In this document: in pieces, positions 1-10,479 of the stretch | Layout: each line of letters opens with the position of its first letter | How positions within the stretch are numbered: the stretch's first letter is position 1 | DNA from: Pseudoips prasinana | Taxonomy: Eukaryota > Arthropoda > Insecta > Lepidoptera > Nolidae | Length of the DNA stretch: 64,000 bases | Assembly (NCBI GenBank): GCA_951640165.1 | Contig: OX621241.1 | Span: 12,715,001-12,779,000 of the forward strand | Reading direction: 5' to 3' | The notes under the pieces: model-generated | The model's database searches: none | What the model saw: only the letters and a program-made list of their open reading frames with translations | What the model was told of the DNA's origin: nothing | Made by a program: the position numbers and the translations under genes

Positions 1-747
1 CATATAGTAACGTTTTTTCCACAACAAAGACGCCTAGAAGACCCGTAAAAGACCTAATGTGTTGCAGTCGTCCAGAATAACTGATGTGCCGGTTTTCAAT
101 ATACTGCCCTCAGTATTTTATTACATAGGTAGGTATTTGATACAAAATAAATCTATAAAATGTAAGTACAATGGGATTGAAATATGGTGACCATGTATTC
201 AGGCGAATCAAGTACATTTCCTCACTATTACGTACTGAATTATACGAAACATTATACGAAACTATTTAGGTTTTCCATCGGAATAAGTATGGAGTAGTTA
301 GTACCTAGTACTTTTACTCAGTGATACAAAACTCGTAGTGAAAATATATTATGTTATTATATCTTCACCTGTATGGTAAAGTTGCGAATGTGGCTAATTA
401 CAAATTTTACAGGAGAGCTAAAAAACTCCATATTATTGTTTTAGTCAATGTCTTTTTAGTTTTTATAACGCGCACTTCCGTATACTGTTTCAACGCAAGC
501 CCTGAGGGGAAAGCAGGGGGGCGGGTCGGGAAGACGCCGCGCCGCTTCGTGCCCGCCGGACAGTACATTATGTTTGCTTTACTGAGTCGGTCGAATTGTC
601 AAAGTCGAATGAGAGTAATGTTACGTGTCTATAGTGCAAAGGTTGTAATTTTATTGATACGCTACATAACGTGTAATCTGTGTTTTCGTGGTTCCACCCA
701 ATAAACAATCTATAACTTATACCGATGTGTTTTACTCCGTTATAAGT
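1..747 (+). other. Left flank and possible 5' LTR of a Gypsy element
   Basis: No gene is supported here. An AATAAA signal lies at 700-705. A tRNA primer-site-like stretch beginning TGGCGTCCC lies at 747-764, just upstream of Gypsy gag sequence. That order (polyadenylation signal, LTR end, primer site, leader, gag) suggests the right part of this stretch is the 5' LTR. No second LTR copy exists in the window, so its left edge cannot be placed and the assignment stays tentative. The open frame at 351-704 has no recognisable domain and is probably chance. Confidence 0.3.
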
Positions 748-828
748 GGCGTCCCAACTAGTGGCCGCGAATCCAGTTCAAACCAGATATCGCGTCGGTT
801 GAAAAACGTTACGTGGTGCGTGTACCTA

Positions 829-1469
829 CTTTTCGTTCGTTCGCACTAATGTGAGTGATCACGGTGACCAGTCCGGCTCGGGAGACGAAGCCGCAAGATC
901 TTCGCCAGTACTTATGTCTGGGGACCAGTTGACCTCATTCCTTGCCGCCTTCGCTAAAACTCAGGCGGAAGCGAATCGGCAACTCGTCGAAACCCTCATG
1001 ACATCGTATGGGAAAGGTGGGCCAGGGGTGCCCCTTGACCCTGGGACCGCTGGCGTTTGGAGGAGGGGAACTCCACTCGTCTTACATAAGCGGTCCCGGG
1101 AAGAGGTAACCTGCTGTAGCTCAGGTTGCCTAAACGCGCTTGTGCGTGAAGGGGAGGGGAGGAGGCATTTGGCCCCCTCCCGTCCCCGGAGGAGAGTCTC
1201 AGACGCTCAGTGTACAGCGGGGGTACTGGCGAGATCGTTCACGAGTACCCAGGCCCCCCGCTACAGGCATTGTGAGGCTGGCTACCATGGTGGTTTTAGT
1301 GCGTATCCCGGGACTAGCCCGAGTGAGTCCCACATAACCCGTCGCCTCCCCAAGCGGCGGGTATGCGTAAGTTTAATGCATTTCCACCATGTAAAAAAAA
1401 AAAAAAAAAAAAAGGGGTGCCCCTTGAAGGCTCCGGTGCTGCGATGGCATCTTCACTGTCACCGACGTT
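829..1469 (+). pseudogene. Gypsy gag, first (truncated) copy, split by a retroposon
   Basis: This is a repeat of the first part of the gag gene at 2815. Positions 836-1038 and 1414-1469 match 2838-3076 almost base for base. Relative to the second copy it lacks about 45 bases including the initiator ATG, so it cannot start normally. It is interrupted by a poly(A)-tailed retroposon at 1039-1413 and stops abruptly at the edge of an RTE LINE fragment. Gag would form the capsid of the retroelement particle; this copy is dead. Confidence 0.75.
1039..1413 (+). mobile_element. GC-rich poly(A) retroposon with 14-bp target duplications
   Basis: A 375-bp GC-rich insert ends in 21 A residues (1393-1413) and is bracketed by perfect copies of GGGGTGCCCCTTGA at 1025-1038 and 1414-1427. 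The uninserted sequence is seen in the second gag copy near 3025. These are hallmarks of target-primed reverse transcription. A related copy at about 63690-64000 extends further 5', so this one is probably 5'-truncated. It could be the 3' end of an R1-like LINE or a SINE; no coding domain is visible. Confidence 0.85.
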
Positions 1470-2780
1470 TATTTATTTATTTAAGCCTTATTTATTCCTT
1501 AATAAAATACATCACAATATAATTTATATGCCTACAATTTAATTTAAAATATTTTAGTTATTTAGTTATACAATTTAATTTGTTTTATTTTCATTGATAA
1601 AATTTTTAATTTGTTAATTTAGTTTACATATAAATTGAAGATACGATTATTATATATTATTTTATACATTATTATAGATTACTTATATATTATTTTTCAC
1701 ATTATCATATTGTATTTAATTATTAATGTATTATATTATTTATTGATATTTATTTCAAAATTATTAAGGACCTCTCTACTGAGTAAAGGCCTCCTCCATT
1801 TTTCTCCACTTGTCTCTGTCTTTTGACTTTTCCGTCCAGTTATTGCCCGTTATCTTTAGAATCTCGTCGAGCCATCTTTCCATTGGTCTACCCCTACTTC
1901 GCTTGCCTAATGGACCATTCCATATGGTAATCTTTTTTGTCCATCGTTCCTCATTCATACGTGCGACATGGCCAGCCCATTTCCATTTTAGTTTTTTGCA
2001 ATGATGTAAGGCGTCTATAGCGTTTGTTGTATTTCGGATATCTCTATTTGTTCTTTTATGTTTTAGTTTTAGCTGTAGAGTGCTCCGTTCCATGGCTCTT
2101 TGAGTTGTTAATATCTTGTTTCTTGTTAATTTGTTGAATATCCATGTTTGCGACACATAGGAGACAGATGGTAAAATACAAGAGTCTAGGATGTTTTTCT
2201 TTAGTCTGATTGGAAGTTTTGACTTGAGGACTTCTTTTAGGCTCCAAAATTTATTCCAGGCTATGTTTACTCGTCTATTTAGATCATCCCGGTGCCTAGA
2301 TTTTTTGAATGATGTTTGTTTGCCTAGATATACATACTCATGAACATATTCTATTGGAGCATTGTCAACAATTATCGGAATAATTTTACTGTTTGTCATA
2401 ATTTTGGTTTTGCTTGTATTTAATTGTAGGCCAATTTCAAGGCTAACACTGTGTATTTCCCTTATCATAGTCTCTAGTTGTAATGCAGTTTCCGCAAAGA
2501 GAACTATATCATCAGCGAACCTGAGGTTACTCAAATATTTGCCATTTATAAATATACCCTTATTTTTCCATTTCAGACTCTTCATAATACTTTGGAGCAC
2601 GGTTATAAAAATTCTGGGCGATAGAGGATCACCTTGTCTGACTCCTCTACGTATATCTATTTCACACCATGGTTGTTCTAATCTAACTCTACTTTTACTT
2701 CTCTTGAATAAGTTCAATAGTTTCTGAGGGTACATCGCATTCTTGTAAAGCTCTCCATATACTATTGTGTGAGATAGAGT
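1470..2780 (-). mobile_element. RTE-type LINE fragment
   Basis: The 3' part of a non-LTR retrotransposon lies on the - strand: the end of a reverse transcriptase frame, then an AT-rich 3' region whose end (near 1470-1485) is a run of ATTT repeats. The 5' end is cut inside the RT domain near 2780. Both edges abut Gypsy gag sequence, but the two flanks do not join into one gag, so this is not a simple insertion. Confidence 0.8.
1776..2780 (-). pseudogene. RTE-clade reverse transcriptase, C-terminal part
   Basis: The - strand frame of 319 codons (1776-2735) carries RT signatures: GVRQGDPLSP, the catalytic FADDIVLFAE box and a KWKWAGHVARM segment, then the RGRPMERWLDEI motif typical of the C-terminus of RTE/BovB-like LINEs. 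Upstream, an FDSI-type RT block continues to about 2780 in another frame, implying one frameshift near 2695. The endonuclease and N-terminal RT are missing, so this is a 5'-truncated, inactive copy. Clade assignment rests on motif memory only. Confidence 0.85.
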
Positions 2781-2814
2781 CGTTCGTTCGTACGGAAAAA
2801 TAATGTGCTAGAAG

Positions 2815-3720
2815 ATGCCGCCACGTAAAGTACGTACGGGCACTAATGTGAGTGATCACGGTGACCAGTCCGGCTCGGGAGACGAAGCCGCAAGATCTTC
2901 GCCAGTACTTATGTCTGGGGACCAGTTGACCTCATTCCTTGCCACCTCCGCTAAAACTCAGGCGGAAGCGAATCGGCAACTCGTCGAAACCCTCATGACA
3001 TCGTATGGGAAAGGTGGGCCAGGGGTGCCCCTTGAAGGCTCCGGTGCTGCGATGGCATCTTCACTGTCACCGACGTTATCAACAAGTAATTCCGGCAACA
3101 TGTCTAAGCGTACGTCGCGCTTCGATGGTCAGAGCCGAGACCCTGAAGCCATAGAAGCATTCATCGACTCAGTGGAGATTTTAAAAGAGTGTGCGTCGGT
3201 CAGCGATGACCTTGCATTACGAGGTCTGCCCATGCTGCTGCATGGCGATGCTGCGGTATGGTGGAGAGGGGTCCGGACCGAAGTGTCCTCGTGGCCTGAT
3301 GCCGTCAAGAGACTACGAAATATGTATGGTATACCACGTCCAGCCTACAAGATTTTCCGTAATATATTCGCTGTCGAGCAGAATCAAGAGATGGCGGATA
3401 CGTTTATTATTAAAATACGGGCTATGATGTCGACGTTACCGTACACGTTACCCGAACAAATGAAGTTGGTCATGATATACGGCTTATTAGATAGGCGTAT
3501 TTGAAAACGTTTATCACTAGATGCGGTAGCGAATATTGAGACCCTGATTGATAAGGCGCGAGCCATTGAAGAATCGCTCATGGAAAATGCTAGTACGAGC
3601 ATAACCTCAACGTCGCCGTCGGCAGCGTGCGCGATCGGTGCGCTACCTACCGGCCGGCTCGTGAAGTTCACGCGTCGTCGCATCGGATGGTGTGAAGTTG
3701 GCGGGAAACAGCGGCGGTAA
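2815..3720 (+). pseudogene. Gypsy gag, second copy
   Basis: The frame opens at ATG 2815, runs to a TGA at 3502-3504, and continues open in the same frame to TAA at 3718-3720. The protein has a low-complexity N-terminus, then a retrotransposon-gag domain (about residues 100-220) with the F-G-Q...AIEAFIDS start, an AVWWRGV core and RLRNMYG. One in-frame stop separates this from the tail of gag. No zinc knuckle (CCHC) is visible; that part and the start of protease appear to be deleted before pol begins at 3720. Confidence 0.8.
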
Positions 3721-5138
3721 TGTTAGCATGTGTAGAGGTGAATTGTATGTCTAGGTGTATACCTTTAGAATTTGTTGTATTTCCTGACGCGTCAAATAAC
3801 GAGACACTCTTGGGCATAGATTTTATTACGAAATTTAAGTTGGTCTTGAATTTTTCTACTATGACATGGTTCACAGCTGATCGGCCTCAGGTCATTCACC
3901 CCCTGCTAACAGAGAGTTCACGCGGCATGGTGCAGTGCGCCTCAGTCAACCTGTTGAGGGACGACGAGGCCACTTTGTTGACACAGGAGGAGCGTTCCAG
4001 CTTAGAGAATCTTCTCAGTGAGTATTCGGATATTTTTGACATAGTCGGAGAGCCGACGCCATTTGTCGAACATCATATAGATACAGGTGATCACGCCCCT
4101 ATTGCTGTTCCACCATATCGAGTCACGCCTGCAAAGAAGGAGATAATTCGCGAAGAACTCGATCGGATGTTAAAAGAAGGCATCATCGAAGAGTGCGAGT
4201 CAGCCTGGTCTACACCAACTGTGCTGGTACTGGTACCAAAGACTAACGGTGGGTATAGGTTTTGTGTAGACTATAGGAAACTGAATGCTGTGACCAAGAG
4301 TGATGCGTATCCTATGCCACGCATTGACGAGCTGCTGCAGTCAACCAAGAAGGGTTGCGTGATGAGTTCCTGTGACCTTCGAAGTGGTTACTGGCAGTGC
4401 AGAGTCAAGGATCAGGATAAAACGGGTTTTGTCACACCGCTGTATCGCTTCAACCGGATGCTATTCTTCGCTAGAGAGAAGGTCAAGTATTTGGGTCACC
4501 TGATCTCTCAGGAGGGAATATCTCCGGATAAGGACAAGGTACGTGCGGTATCAAATATGAAGGAGCCTATGGGTATGCAGCACTTGCGCACTTTTCTTCA
4601 AACATGTTCCTGGTTTCGCGAATTTATACCAGACTTTGCAAAAGTAGCAGAACCACTCACCCGCTTGACCAAGAAATCTCACGTGTGGGAATGGAATTGG
4701 GAGAGAAAGAAGGCTTTTGAAGCGCTTACGAAGTTGCTGACCACGTCTCCTATTCTAGTACAAGCAGATTACACTAAGCCATTTTTACTGAGAATGGACT
4801 CTAGTAACTATGCCTTGGGTGCTGCTTTACTGCAGGGGGAGACACCCTATGATGGACATCCAATAGAGTACGCTAGTCGTTTGCTCACCGCGGCCGAGCA
4901 GAACTACTCTACTACTGAGAGGGAGGCTCTCGCGGTAGTCTGGGCTGTCGAGCGGTTCCGTGGTTACATTGATGGTCATCCAGTTCGCGTTATGACTGAC
5001 CACCAACCTCTGAAGTGGCTGTTTTCCCTGAAGTCCCCAAGCGGTAGGTTGGTTCGCTGGGCAATGAAGCTGCAAGCTTTTGATTTGCGTATCGAATATA
5101 CCCCAGGTAAGGCCAATGTACTACGCCGATACTCTTAG
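3720..5138 (+). pseudogene. Gypsy pol (protease end, RT, RNase H), internally deleted
   Basis: A 472-codon frame contains, in order, the end of an aspartic protease (LLGIDFI), the RT N-terminus (YRVTPAKKEII, then VPKTNGGYRFCVDYRKLN and CDLRSGYWQ), an RT thumb/connection (VKYLGHLIS) and RNase H (DASN-type start read as MDSSNYALGAALL, then the TDHQPLKWL block). The RT catalytic YxDD block that should lie between FNRMLF and the KVKYLGHLIS segment near 4460 is absent without loss of frame. A 1-base insertion near 5122 then shifts the frame after RNase H. There is no integrase. The element cannot encode active RT. Confidence 0.88.
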
Positions 5139-5650
5139 TAGACCCGTGACCAGTGATGGTGAGCCACCAGGATGTGACACTTGTCCGGTTGTCGTGGACG
5201 TACCACACTGGGATGCAACTTCGACCCGGGAAGCTCAGTTGGTTGATCCAGAAGTTGCCAAAATCATCCAGGACTTAGAAGGTAAAGATGAACTTGAGAG
5301 TACGCTAGTCGTTTGCTCACCGCGGCCGAGCAGAACTACTCTACTACTGAGAGGGAGGCTCTCGCGGTAGTCTGGGTTGTCGAGCGGTTCCGTGGTTACA
5401 TTGATGGTCATCCAGTCCGCGTTATGACTGACCACCAACCTCTGATGTGGCTGTTTTCCCTGAAGTCCCCAAGCGGTAGGTTGGTTCGCTGGGCAATGAA
5501 GCTGCAAGCTTTTGATTTGCGTATCGAGTATACCCCAGGTAAGGCCAAAGTACTAGCCGATACTCTTAGTAGACCCGTGACCAGTGATGGTGAGCCACCT
5601 GGATGTGACACTTGTCCGGTTGTCGTGGACGTACCACACTGGGATGCAAC
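4866..5650 (+). repeat. Tandem duplication of the RNase H segment
   Basis: Positions 4866-5219 and 5298-5650 are near-identical direct repeats with a 432-base offset, separated by 78 unique bases. They differ by a few substitutions and one C that the first copy carries near 5122, which breaks its frame; the second copy reads on correctly through that point. The second copy ends at GGGATGCAAC, where unrelated LINE ORF1-like sequence begins. Confidence 0.9.
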
Positions 5651-5940
5651 ACGTTGGAGGAACACGTTAATGTGGACTTGGAGCATACAATTAAAACATT
5701 GGCGAATAAATTAGGAGTGGATAGTTCAGGGATTTGTGAGGCAAAGCGGGTAGGTGATGTGGGTAAACCCAGTTCGCTCGCCGCAAACGAGCAGCGCGAG
5801 AAAAAGCCGCGACCAGTGGTCTTCACTCTTCGGACACGTTCCGCTCGGGACCAGTGGCTTGCAACAAGAAAAACAAATCACTTAACTAATGAGGATGTGT
5901 ATGACAATGGAAACAAGTTTTGTGGGGGTCCAGTCTTTTC
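5651..5940 (+). pseudogene. LINE ORF1-like fragment
   Basis: A frame overlapping 5612-5971 contains AKRVGDVGK...KPRPVVFTLR...ARDQWLATRK...NEDVYD. The pattern RVG-KPRP-V-F followed by a basic loop and an NED segment resembles the nucleic-acid binding ORF1 proteins of CR1/BovB-type LINEs. Both ends are missing and no parent element adjoins. It is fused directly to the second RNase H repeat. The assignment is by motif pattern only. Confidence 0.5.
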
Positions 5941-5971
5941 TTCCAGTCGCTTCAATCCATTTTCTGCATAA

Positions 5972-7039
5972 TCCTGAGTTACCTGGAAAAGTAAAGATAA
6001 CTGACTTTTATAATCAATATTCATTCTATCAAAAATCTGATGTTCATCACAAATTAAAAGATGCTTTAAATAAATTTGTAAGCTAGCACATTTATACCCA
6101 GCTGTACTTCTACTACATTTAAAGCAAATGGGTCAGATAAGTTTGTATAAGATATGGGGCTACATGGAAAAACCTCTCAAAGATAGAAACTTTTTACTAA
6201 GTTGCGAAATGGAGGGGGTTAATTCCAAGTTACCTATAGGAGTCTCCATTTAGGTTGATGTATAAATGAGTCTAAGAAATTAATTTGTTTAAAATTAAAA
6301 TATAAAATTTCGATCACTTAAGGTTCAATTGCAATATTTATTTAAAACCATTATAGGAAACAAAATAACAGCACATATAGTAAAAATCTTACAGAATTTA
6401 TCTCAGGCTGTCGAAAACTTTATTTGGAGTTGATGAAATTGGGAATTTTAAAATTGGGTAATTTTACAATTGAAGTTTGCAACAAATACCACACAAAAAT
6501 TGAAGGTAAGAAAATTAAGAAAACTTGACTAAATCCTTATATTTAACGAGTATTATCGTTACTAAATGCAATGTTTCAAGTAATTATCACTAAGAAACTA
6601 TATTTAAGGACGACTAATAATAAAACACCGCCGTACTTACGAGTGAAAAGACACACCGGGAATTTTCTTCTCACCGTCACTATCGCATGAAATAAAACGA
6701 CAAAGCACCATTTTATTGGCCTAAATGTGGTTTAGGATCATTTACGAGTAATTTAACTGTAAACCAATCGTTTTATAATGTAAAATCAACAGAATAATAT
6801 AACATAAACAAGATGCTACACGAACTGTCAAAGTTTGTTTCGCAATTAAAGTTGCTGACCTTGAAAAAACTGGTTACACGATACGGGACAGAAGATATCA
6901 TAGTTGTGTCTCTGTCTATCACATTTGTATTGCGATTATAGCTCTCGTTCTTGAGTGAAAGAGAAAGGAATTGTCATTTGGTCTATTAGTTTCTCTGTCT
7001 ACGAAATAGAGCCATTCCACCGTTAAAAGTCATAAAATA
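5972..7039. other. AT-rich stretch without recognised features
   Basis: About 1.07 kb with no recognisable coding domain, tRNA or repeat family seen elsewhere in the window. Short open frames here have no domain signal. It separates the Gypsy wreck from the Tc1-like transposon. Confidence 0.5.
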
Positions 7040-8631
7040 CACACATCAACACAATCTAGGGATATTGAACATTTCATTGATTATCTAGAAAACTATAAAC
7101 ATTTTGTTATGACTGTAAATGGAAGAATTAAAGATAATTTCATGGCCGATATTTAAACATTAACAACACGATGCGATTTTGTTTTTCTAATTAATAAAAG
7201 TCTTAAATTAATTAAGCCATAGAAAATTACTGAGTGAACAAAAACATTTTATTCTTATAAAATTATTCAATCGAATTAAATGAATAAAAATCTTACCAAA
7301 TCTGATAATCAGTAATCGGTATTTCCTCCTCTAACATTAATCACACAGCGGCAACGATTTTCCATACTTAAAATTAAGGTGTCAATGTCTTGCTGGGGTA
7401 TGCAGTCCCAAGTTCTTTTTAAATGTTCGAAAAGTTGTTCTTCTGTTGTCAAGTTGGGCGGAAAATCCCTCAATGCTCTTCGCTGTAACATGTCCCAGGC
7501 GTGTTCAATTGGGTTTAAGTCTGGCGACTGTGGAGGCCAATCTAATACCTGAACATCGTGTTCTCGAAGGGCGGCCCTCACCAGCCGCGCTGTATGGGAA
7601 GGTGCATTGTCATGCATGAGCTGAAATTCTTGCCCCGTTAGGGCCCTGAGCGGGACAATGACACGTTCTACTACCTCCTCACGGTATCTATGGGCAGTCA
7701 TGCTGCCCTGAATCCAAATGAGTTGGGTTCGTCCGCCGATTCGTATTCCTGCCCACACCATAATTGTCCCGCCTTGGTAAGAGTGGACCTCCTGTGGATG
7801 TCGGAGACGGCTGACCCTGCCTGGAGTTCTCCAAACGCGTGTTCGTCTCGAATCTGGATGAAATCCATAGCGGGACTCATCAGTGAACAGCACCAATGAC
7901 CATTGTTGATCACTCCATGTCAAATGTTCTTGAGCCCATAAAAGTCGCCTACCGCGATTGCCACGTCGCAGCGCTGGGACTCGTAGCGGTCTGCGAGCAT
8001 GAAGACCAACTTCATGCAGCCTCCTTCGCACGGTTTGGTCGCTCACCAGCAGCTGCTGACCCTCCTGGAGCCTTTGCACTAGTTGCATCGCTGTGATATT
8101 GGGTAGTCTTCTGGCGGTCATTTGGAGAAATCGATCCTGTCTCTGAGTGGTAACACGATATCTACCTGTGTGCCGTTCTGCCACATCTCCAGTAGCGCGA
8201 TAACGTGACCACAGCCTGGATACCACATTTTGGCTTGTGCCCAGAGACTCAGCAACGACGCGTTGAATAGCACCGTTTTGTAACATGCCAACTGCCCGTA
8301 ACATTTCATCTCGACTCAAATGATGGCGTGGCATGACGCTAAAAAGCTTACACAACCAATTGAGAAAAGAAAATAAAACAATTTATCAGGTTTTCTTCAA
8401 TTAACACGCAAAAAAAATTTTAATGCAACTTCTTGAAATTAGATACAACTCAAGATTGCGCTGTGCTTTGCGTGTTTTCATTTGTTTCTCATTTTAATTT
8501 TTAAATTTTGAATAAAGAATAGACAAGGTTTAAATCTGTAAATAAACTTTTTAAGGAAACTAAATAGGTTTTAAACAATAAAGCCATGTTTGATTTCAAA
8601 ATAACGTATCCCTAGACTTTGTTGATGTGTG
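7040..8631 (-). mobile_element. Tc1-like DNA transposon, apparently complete
   Basis: The ends are inverted repeats: CACACATCAACA at 7040 and its complement ending at 8631, matching over about 25 bases with two mismatches and both followed inward by TCTAGGGATA. TA dinucleotides sit directly outside both ends (7038-7039 and 8632-8633), the target duplication of the Tc1/mariner superfamily. The 1592-bp length and single transposase gene fit a Tc1-like element. The AT-rich subterminal regions are unremarkable. Confidence 0.9.
7309..8334 (-). CDS. Tc1-like transposase (DD34E)
   Basis: This enzyme cuts and pastes its element by binding the TIRs and cleaving DNA in the nucleus. The ATG at 8334 gives 341 residues with no stop or frameshift, the usual family length. 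The N-terminus (about 1-110) is a paired-like HTH region. The catalytic triad is visible: D in LFTDESRYGF, D in MHDNAPSH, and E in PDLNPIEHAW exactly 34 residues after the second D. The frame is open seven codons upstream, but MPRHHLS is the likely start. It lies inside the TIRs at 7040 and 8631. An uninterrupted frame suggests recent activity; whether it is expressed cannot be judged. Confidence 0.93.
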   Translation of the reverse strand: MPRHHLSRDEMLRAVGMLQNGAIQRVVAESLGTSQNVVSRLWSRYRATGDVAERHTGRYRVTTQRQDRFLQMTARRLPNITAMQLVQRLQEGQQLLVSDQTVRRRLHEVGLHARRPLRVPALRRGNRGRRLLWAQEHLTWSDQQWSLVLFTDESRYGFHPDSRRTRVWRTPGRVSRLRHPQEVHSYQGGTIMVWAGIRIGGRTQLIWIQGSMTAHRYREEVVERVIVPLRALTGQEFQLMHDNAPSHTARLVRAALREHDVQVLDWPPQSPDLNPIEHAWDMLQRRALRDFPPNLTTEEQLFEHLKRTWDCIPQQDIDTLILSMENRCRCVINVRGGNTDY

Positions 8632-8946
8632 TATATATGTTACCTACCGATTTACTTTTTAAAATAATCGTATTTCAAAAACACATAATTTTTTTTTTTC
8701 AACTTTAGTAAATGTTTGGCCAAGTATAATAAATTAGAAACGAAATATCAACAAACATTCATTACGACTTGAAAGAGTCATTCATAAGCATGAATAAAAA
8801 CAACACTTCTGTCGACCCATGTCGACTACACCTCAACAAAAATTGTTTATTGAGCGCGCCCATTTAGCGCACGGCGGGTCGCCATTTATGCCTGACCTAG
8901 GAGCACTTGAGCGTTTTTTTAATCGGCGCCTAAGCATTCGAGCGGA
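8632..8946. other. No recognised feature
   Basis: Flank between the Tc1-like element and a SINE tail. The small frame at 8819-9010 has no domain and runs into the SINE. Confidence 0.5.
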
Positions 8947-9090
8947 CATGGATGTTTTCTATGTATTTAAGTATTCATCTATCTATATAAGTATGAATAT
9001 CGTCGCATAGTACTCATAGTACAAGCTTTGCTTAGTTTGGGGCTAGGAAGATCTGTGTGACATTGTCCCTAGATATTATTATTATTATTT
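8947..9090 (+). mobile_element. 3' part of a tRNA-derived SINE (family A)
   Basis: The stretch matches the tail of the SINE copies at 57768-58152 and 37063-37310: ATGGATGTTTTCTATGTAT, then a TATCTATCTATATAA tract, then TTGCTTAGTTTGGGG and a final TATTATTATTATT run. The tRNA-like head is missing, as expected from 5' truncation. Confidence 0.75.
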
Positions 9091-9110
9091 ATACATGTTT
9101 TGCTTAAAAA

Positions 9111-9340
9111 TTATGCCATGCAAATTTTCAGTTTCAGGAATTCCTTGGTGCTATAGAAGTTATTTCCATTCAACCATTTATGTAGCTCAATTCTAAATAA
9201 TCTGCATTGTAGTATTTTTAGATTGTTAGGTAATCTATTATATAGACGTACACACATATAAAGACTGCTTTATGTTGTTGACCTAGGGATCTCGTCAAGG
9301 AGGTACAAGTCTGTGTTGATCCCGCCGACTTCTAAAACAC
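9111..9340 (-). pseudogene. LINE ORF2 C-terminal remnant
   Basis: The - strand encodes VRLYNRLPNNLK followed by about 35 residues and a stop at 9111-9113. The R-x-YN-LP pattern is the conserved C-terminal end of CR1/Jockey-type LINE ORF2 proteins. Upstream sequence to about 9540 may belong to it but is degraded. A short stretch at 9386-9417 recurs inverted at 11617-11650. Confidence 0.55.
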
Positions 9341-9344
9341 ATTC

Positions 9345-10020
9345 GTTCTACTTTTTTAAATAGTTCTTTGTGTTTCTGTACAAACCATAAAGTTAGTATA
9401 CCTACGGAATAGAGCATCAAAGGGCTGAGGGAGCGAAACATCACTAGCTGGAACTACTGTATGATAAAAAGAGATGCGTGATGCGACGCAACAGAACTGT
9501 TTTTGGCATCTGTTTGACAGATCTTCGGCACTTATCGGCACGCTGCGAATTTGACTCCTGAGAATTTTTCTGATTTTACGTAGAATCGTGGATATTTATG
9601 AAAAATATTTCTTCGGAAATATGATGAATTGTTCAGTGACAGATTGTTGTACATCACAGAGAAATAACCCTAAAAACTGTTCAAGTCACAGGTAAATTAT
9701 TCCAAATCGACACCTCCTAATTTAGTATTTATTTTTGCCGATGCGCTTCGAATTTTAGGCACTAAGTTTGTTCATTGTCTTCTATAAACATTTCTTAATG
9801 TAAGGAGCAAAGATATACACATAATGCAGAATTTACAGATATTTTGTGTAAAGAAATAATTTTCTGTTTACACTAGGGCTGAATCAAGTTATCGATATTT
9901 TGTGTCTACTGTTTATCACGCGGTAAACTAATATGTATTACTGATATTAAAGTACCTATGTGATGTTTGATGTGAATCCCCTGGTAATGGAAGTAATCCC
10001 AAATTCTCCTAAATATGTAA
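9345..10020. other. No recognised feature
   Basis: AT-rich sequence. The 61-codon - strand frame at 9356-9541 has no domain I recognise. Confidence 0.4.
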
Positions 10021-10021
10021 T

Positions 10022-10345
10022 TCGTACCTTAATATAGACAGAACTATTCAGACAATATGTAGTAAAAATATAGCTAAAATTTAAAATTTAGATATATAAA
10101 CCTCCACATGATCCTTGACATTAACTTAATTTAAATTAGCTAAATATCGTTACTGTTATAAAATAAATCTTATTGTAAATTATTTCCAACCATCCGTGTA
10201 GGTACCTAAATATCTATATGTACCTACCTAGATTTTTTTATAAATTAATTATATATTACTACGAACATGTTCTGACTATTTATAAGCGCTTTTTTAAAGT
10301 CTAAGTGAATAAAAACCTTTTTTATTTATTTATTATATTTATTTA
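10022..10345 (+). mobile_element. LINE 3' end fragment
   Basis: This matches the 3' end of the LINE at 49507-51300: both share AATATAGACAGAAC and CAATATGTAGTAAAAATAT, then GCGCTTTTTTAAAGTCTA, GTGAATAAAAACC and a TTTTATTTATTT tail. Only the 3' untranslated part is present, as for a heavily 5'-truncated insertion. Confidence 0.8.
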
Positions 10346-10479
10346 TATCTCAATCGAGTCCTCCTCGGAACGCAAGCCTAGCGCTTGCATTAGAATTGCG
10401 CTAGAATAGTTTATTTCAGTTATTTCCATAGTATATAGTCCTATGGAATTGTCTTAGGTAGCTCTGCTGACATTAACAC

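Noticed and set aside
351..704. 117-codon frame at the left end
   Set aside because: No domain, and it lies in probable LTR sequence.
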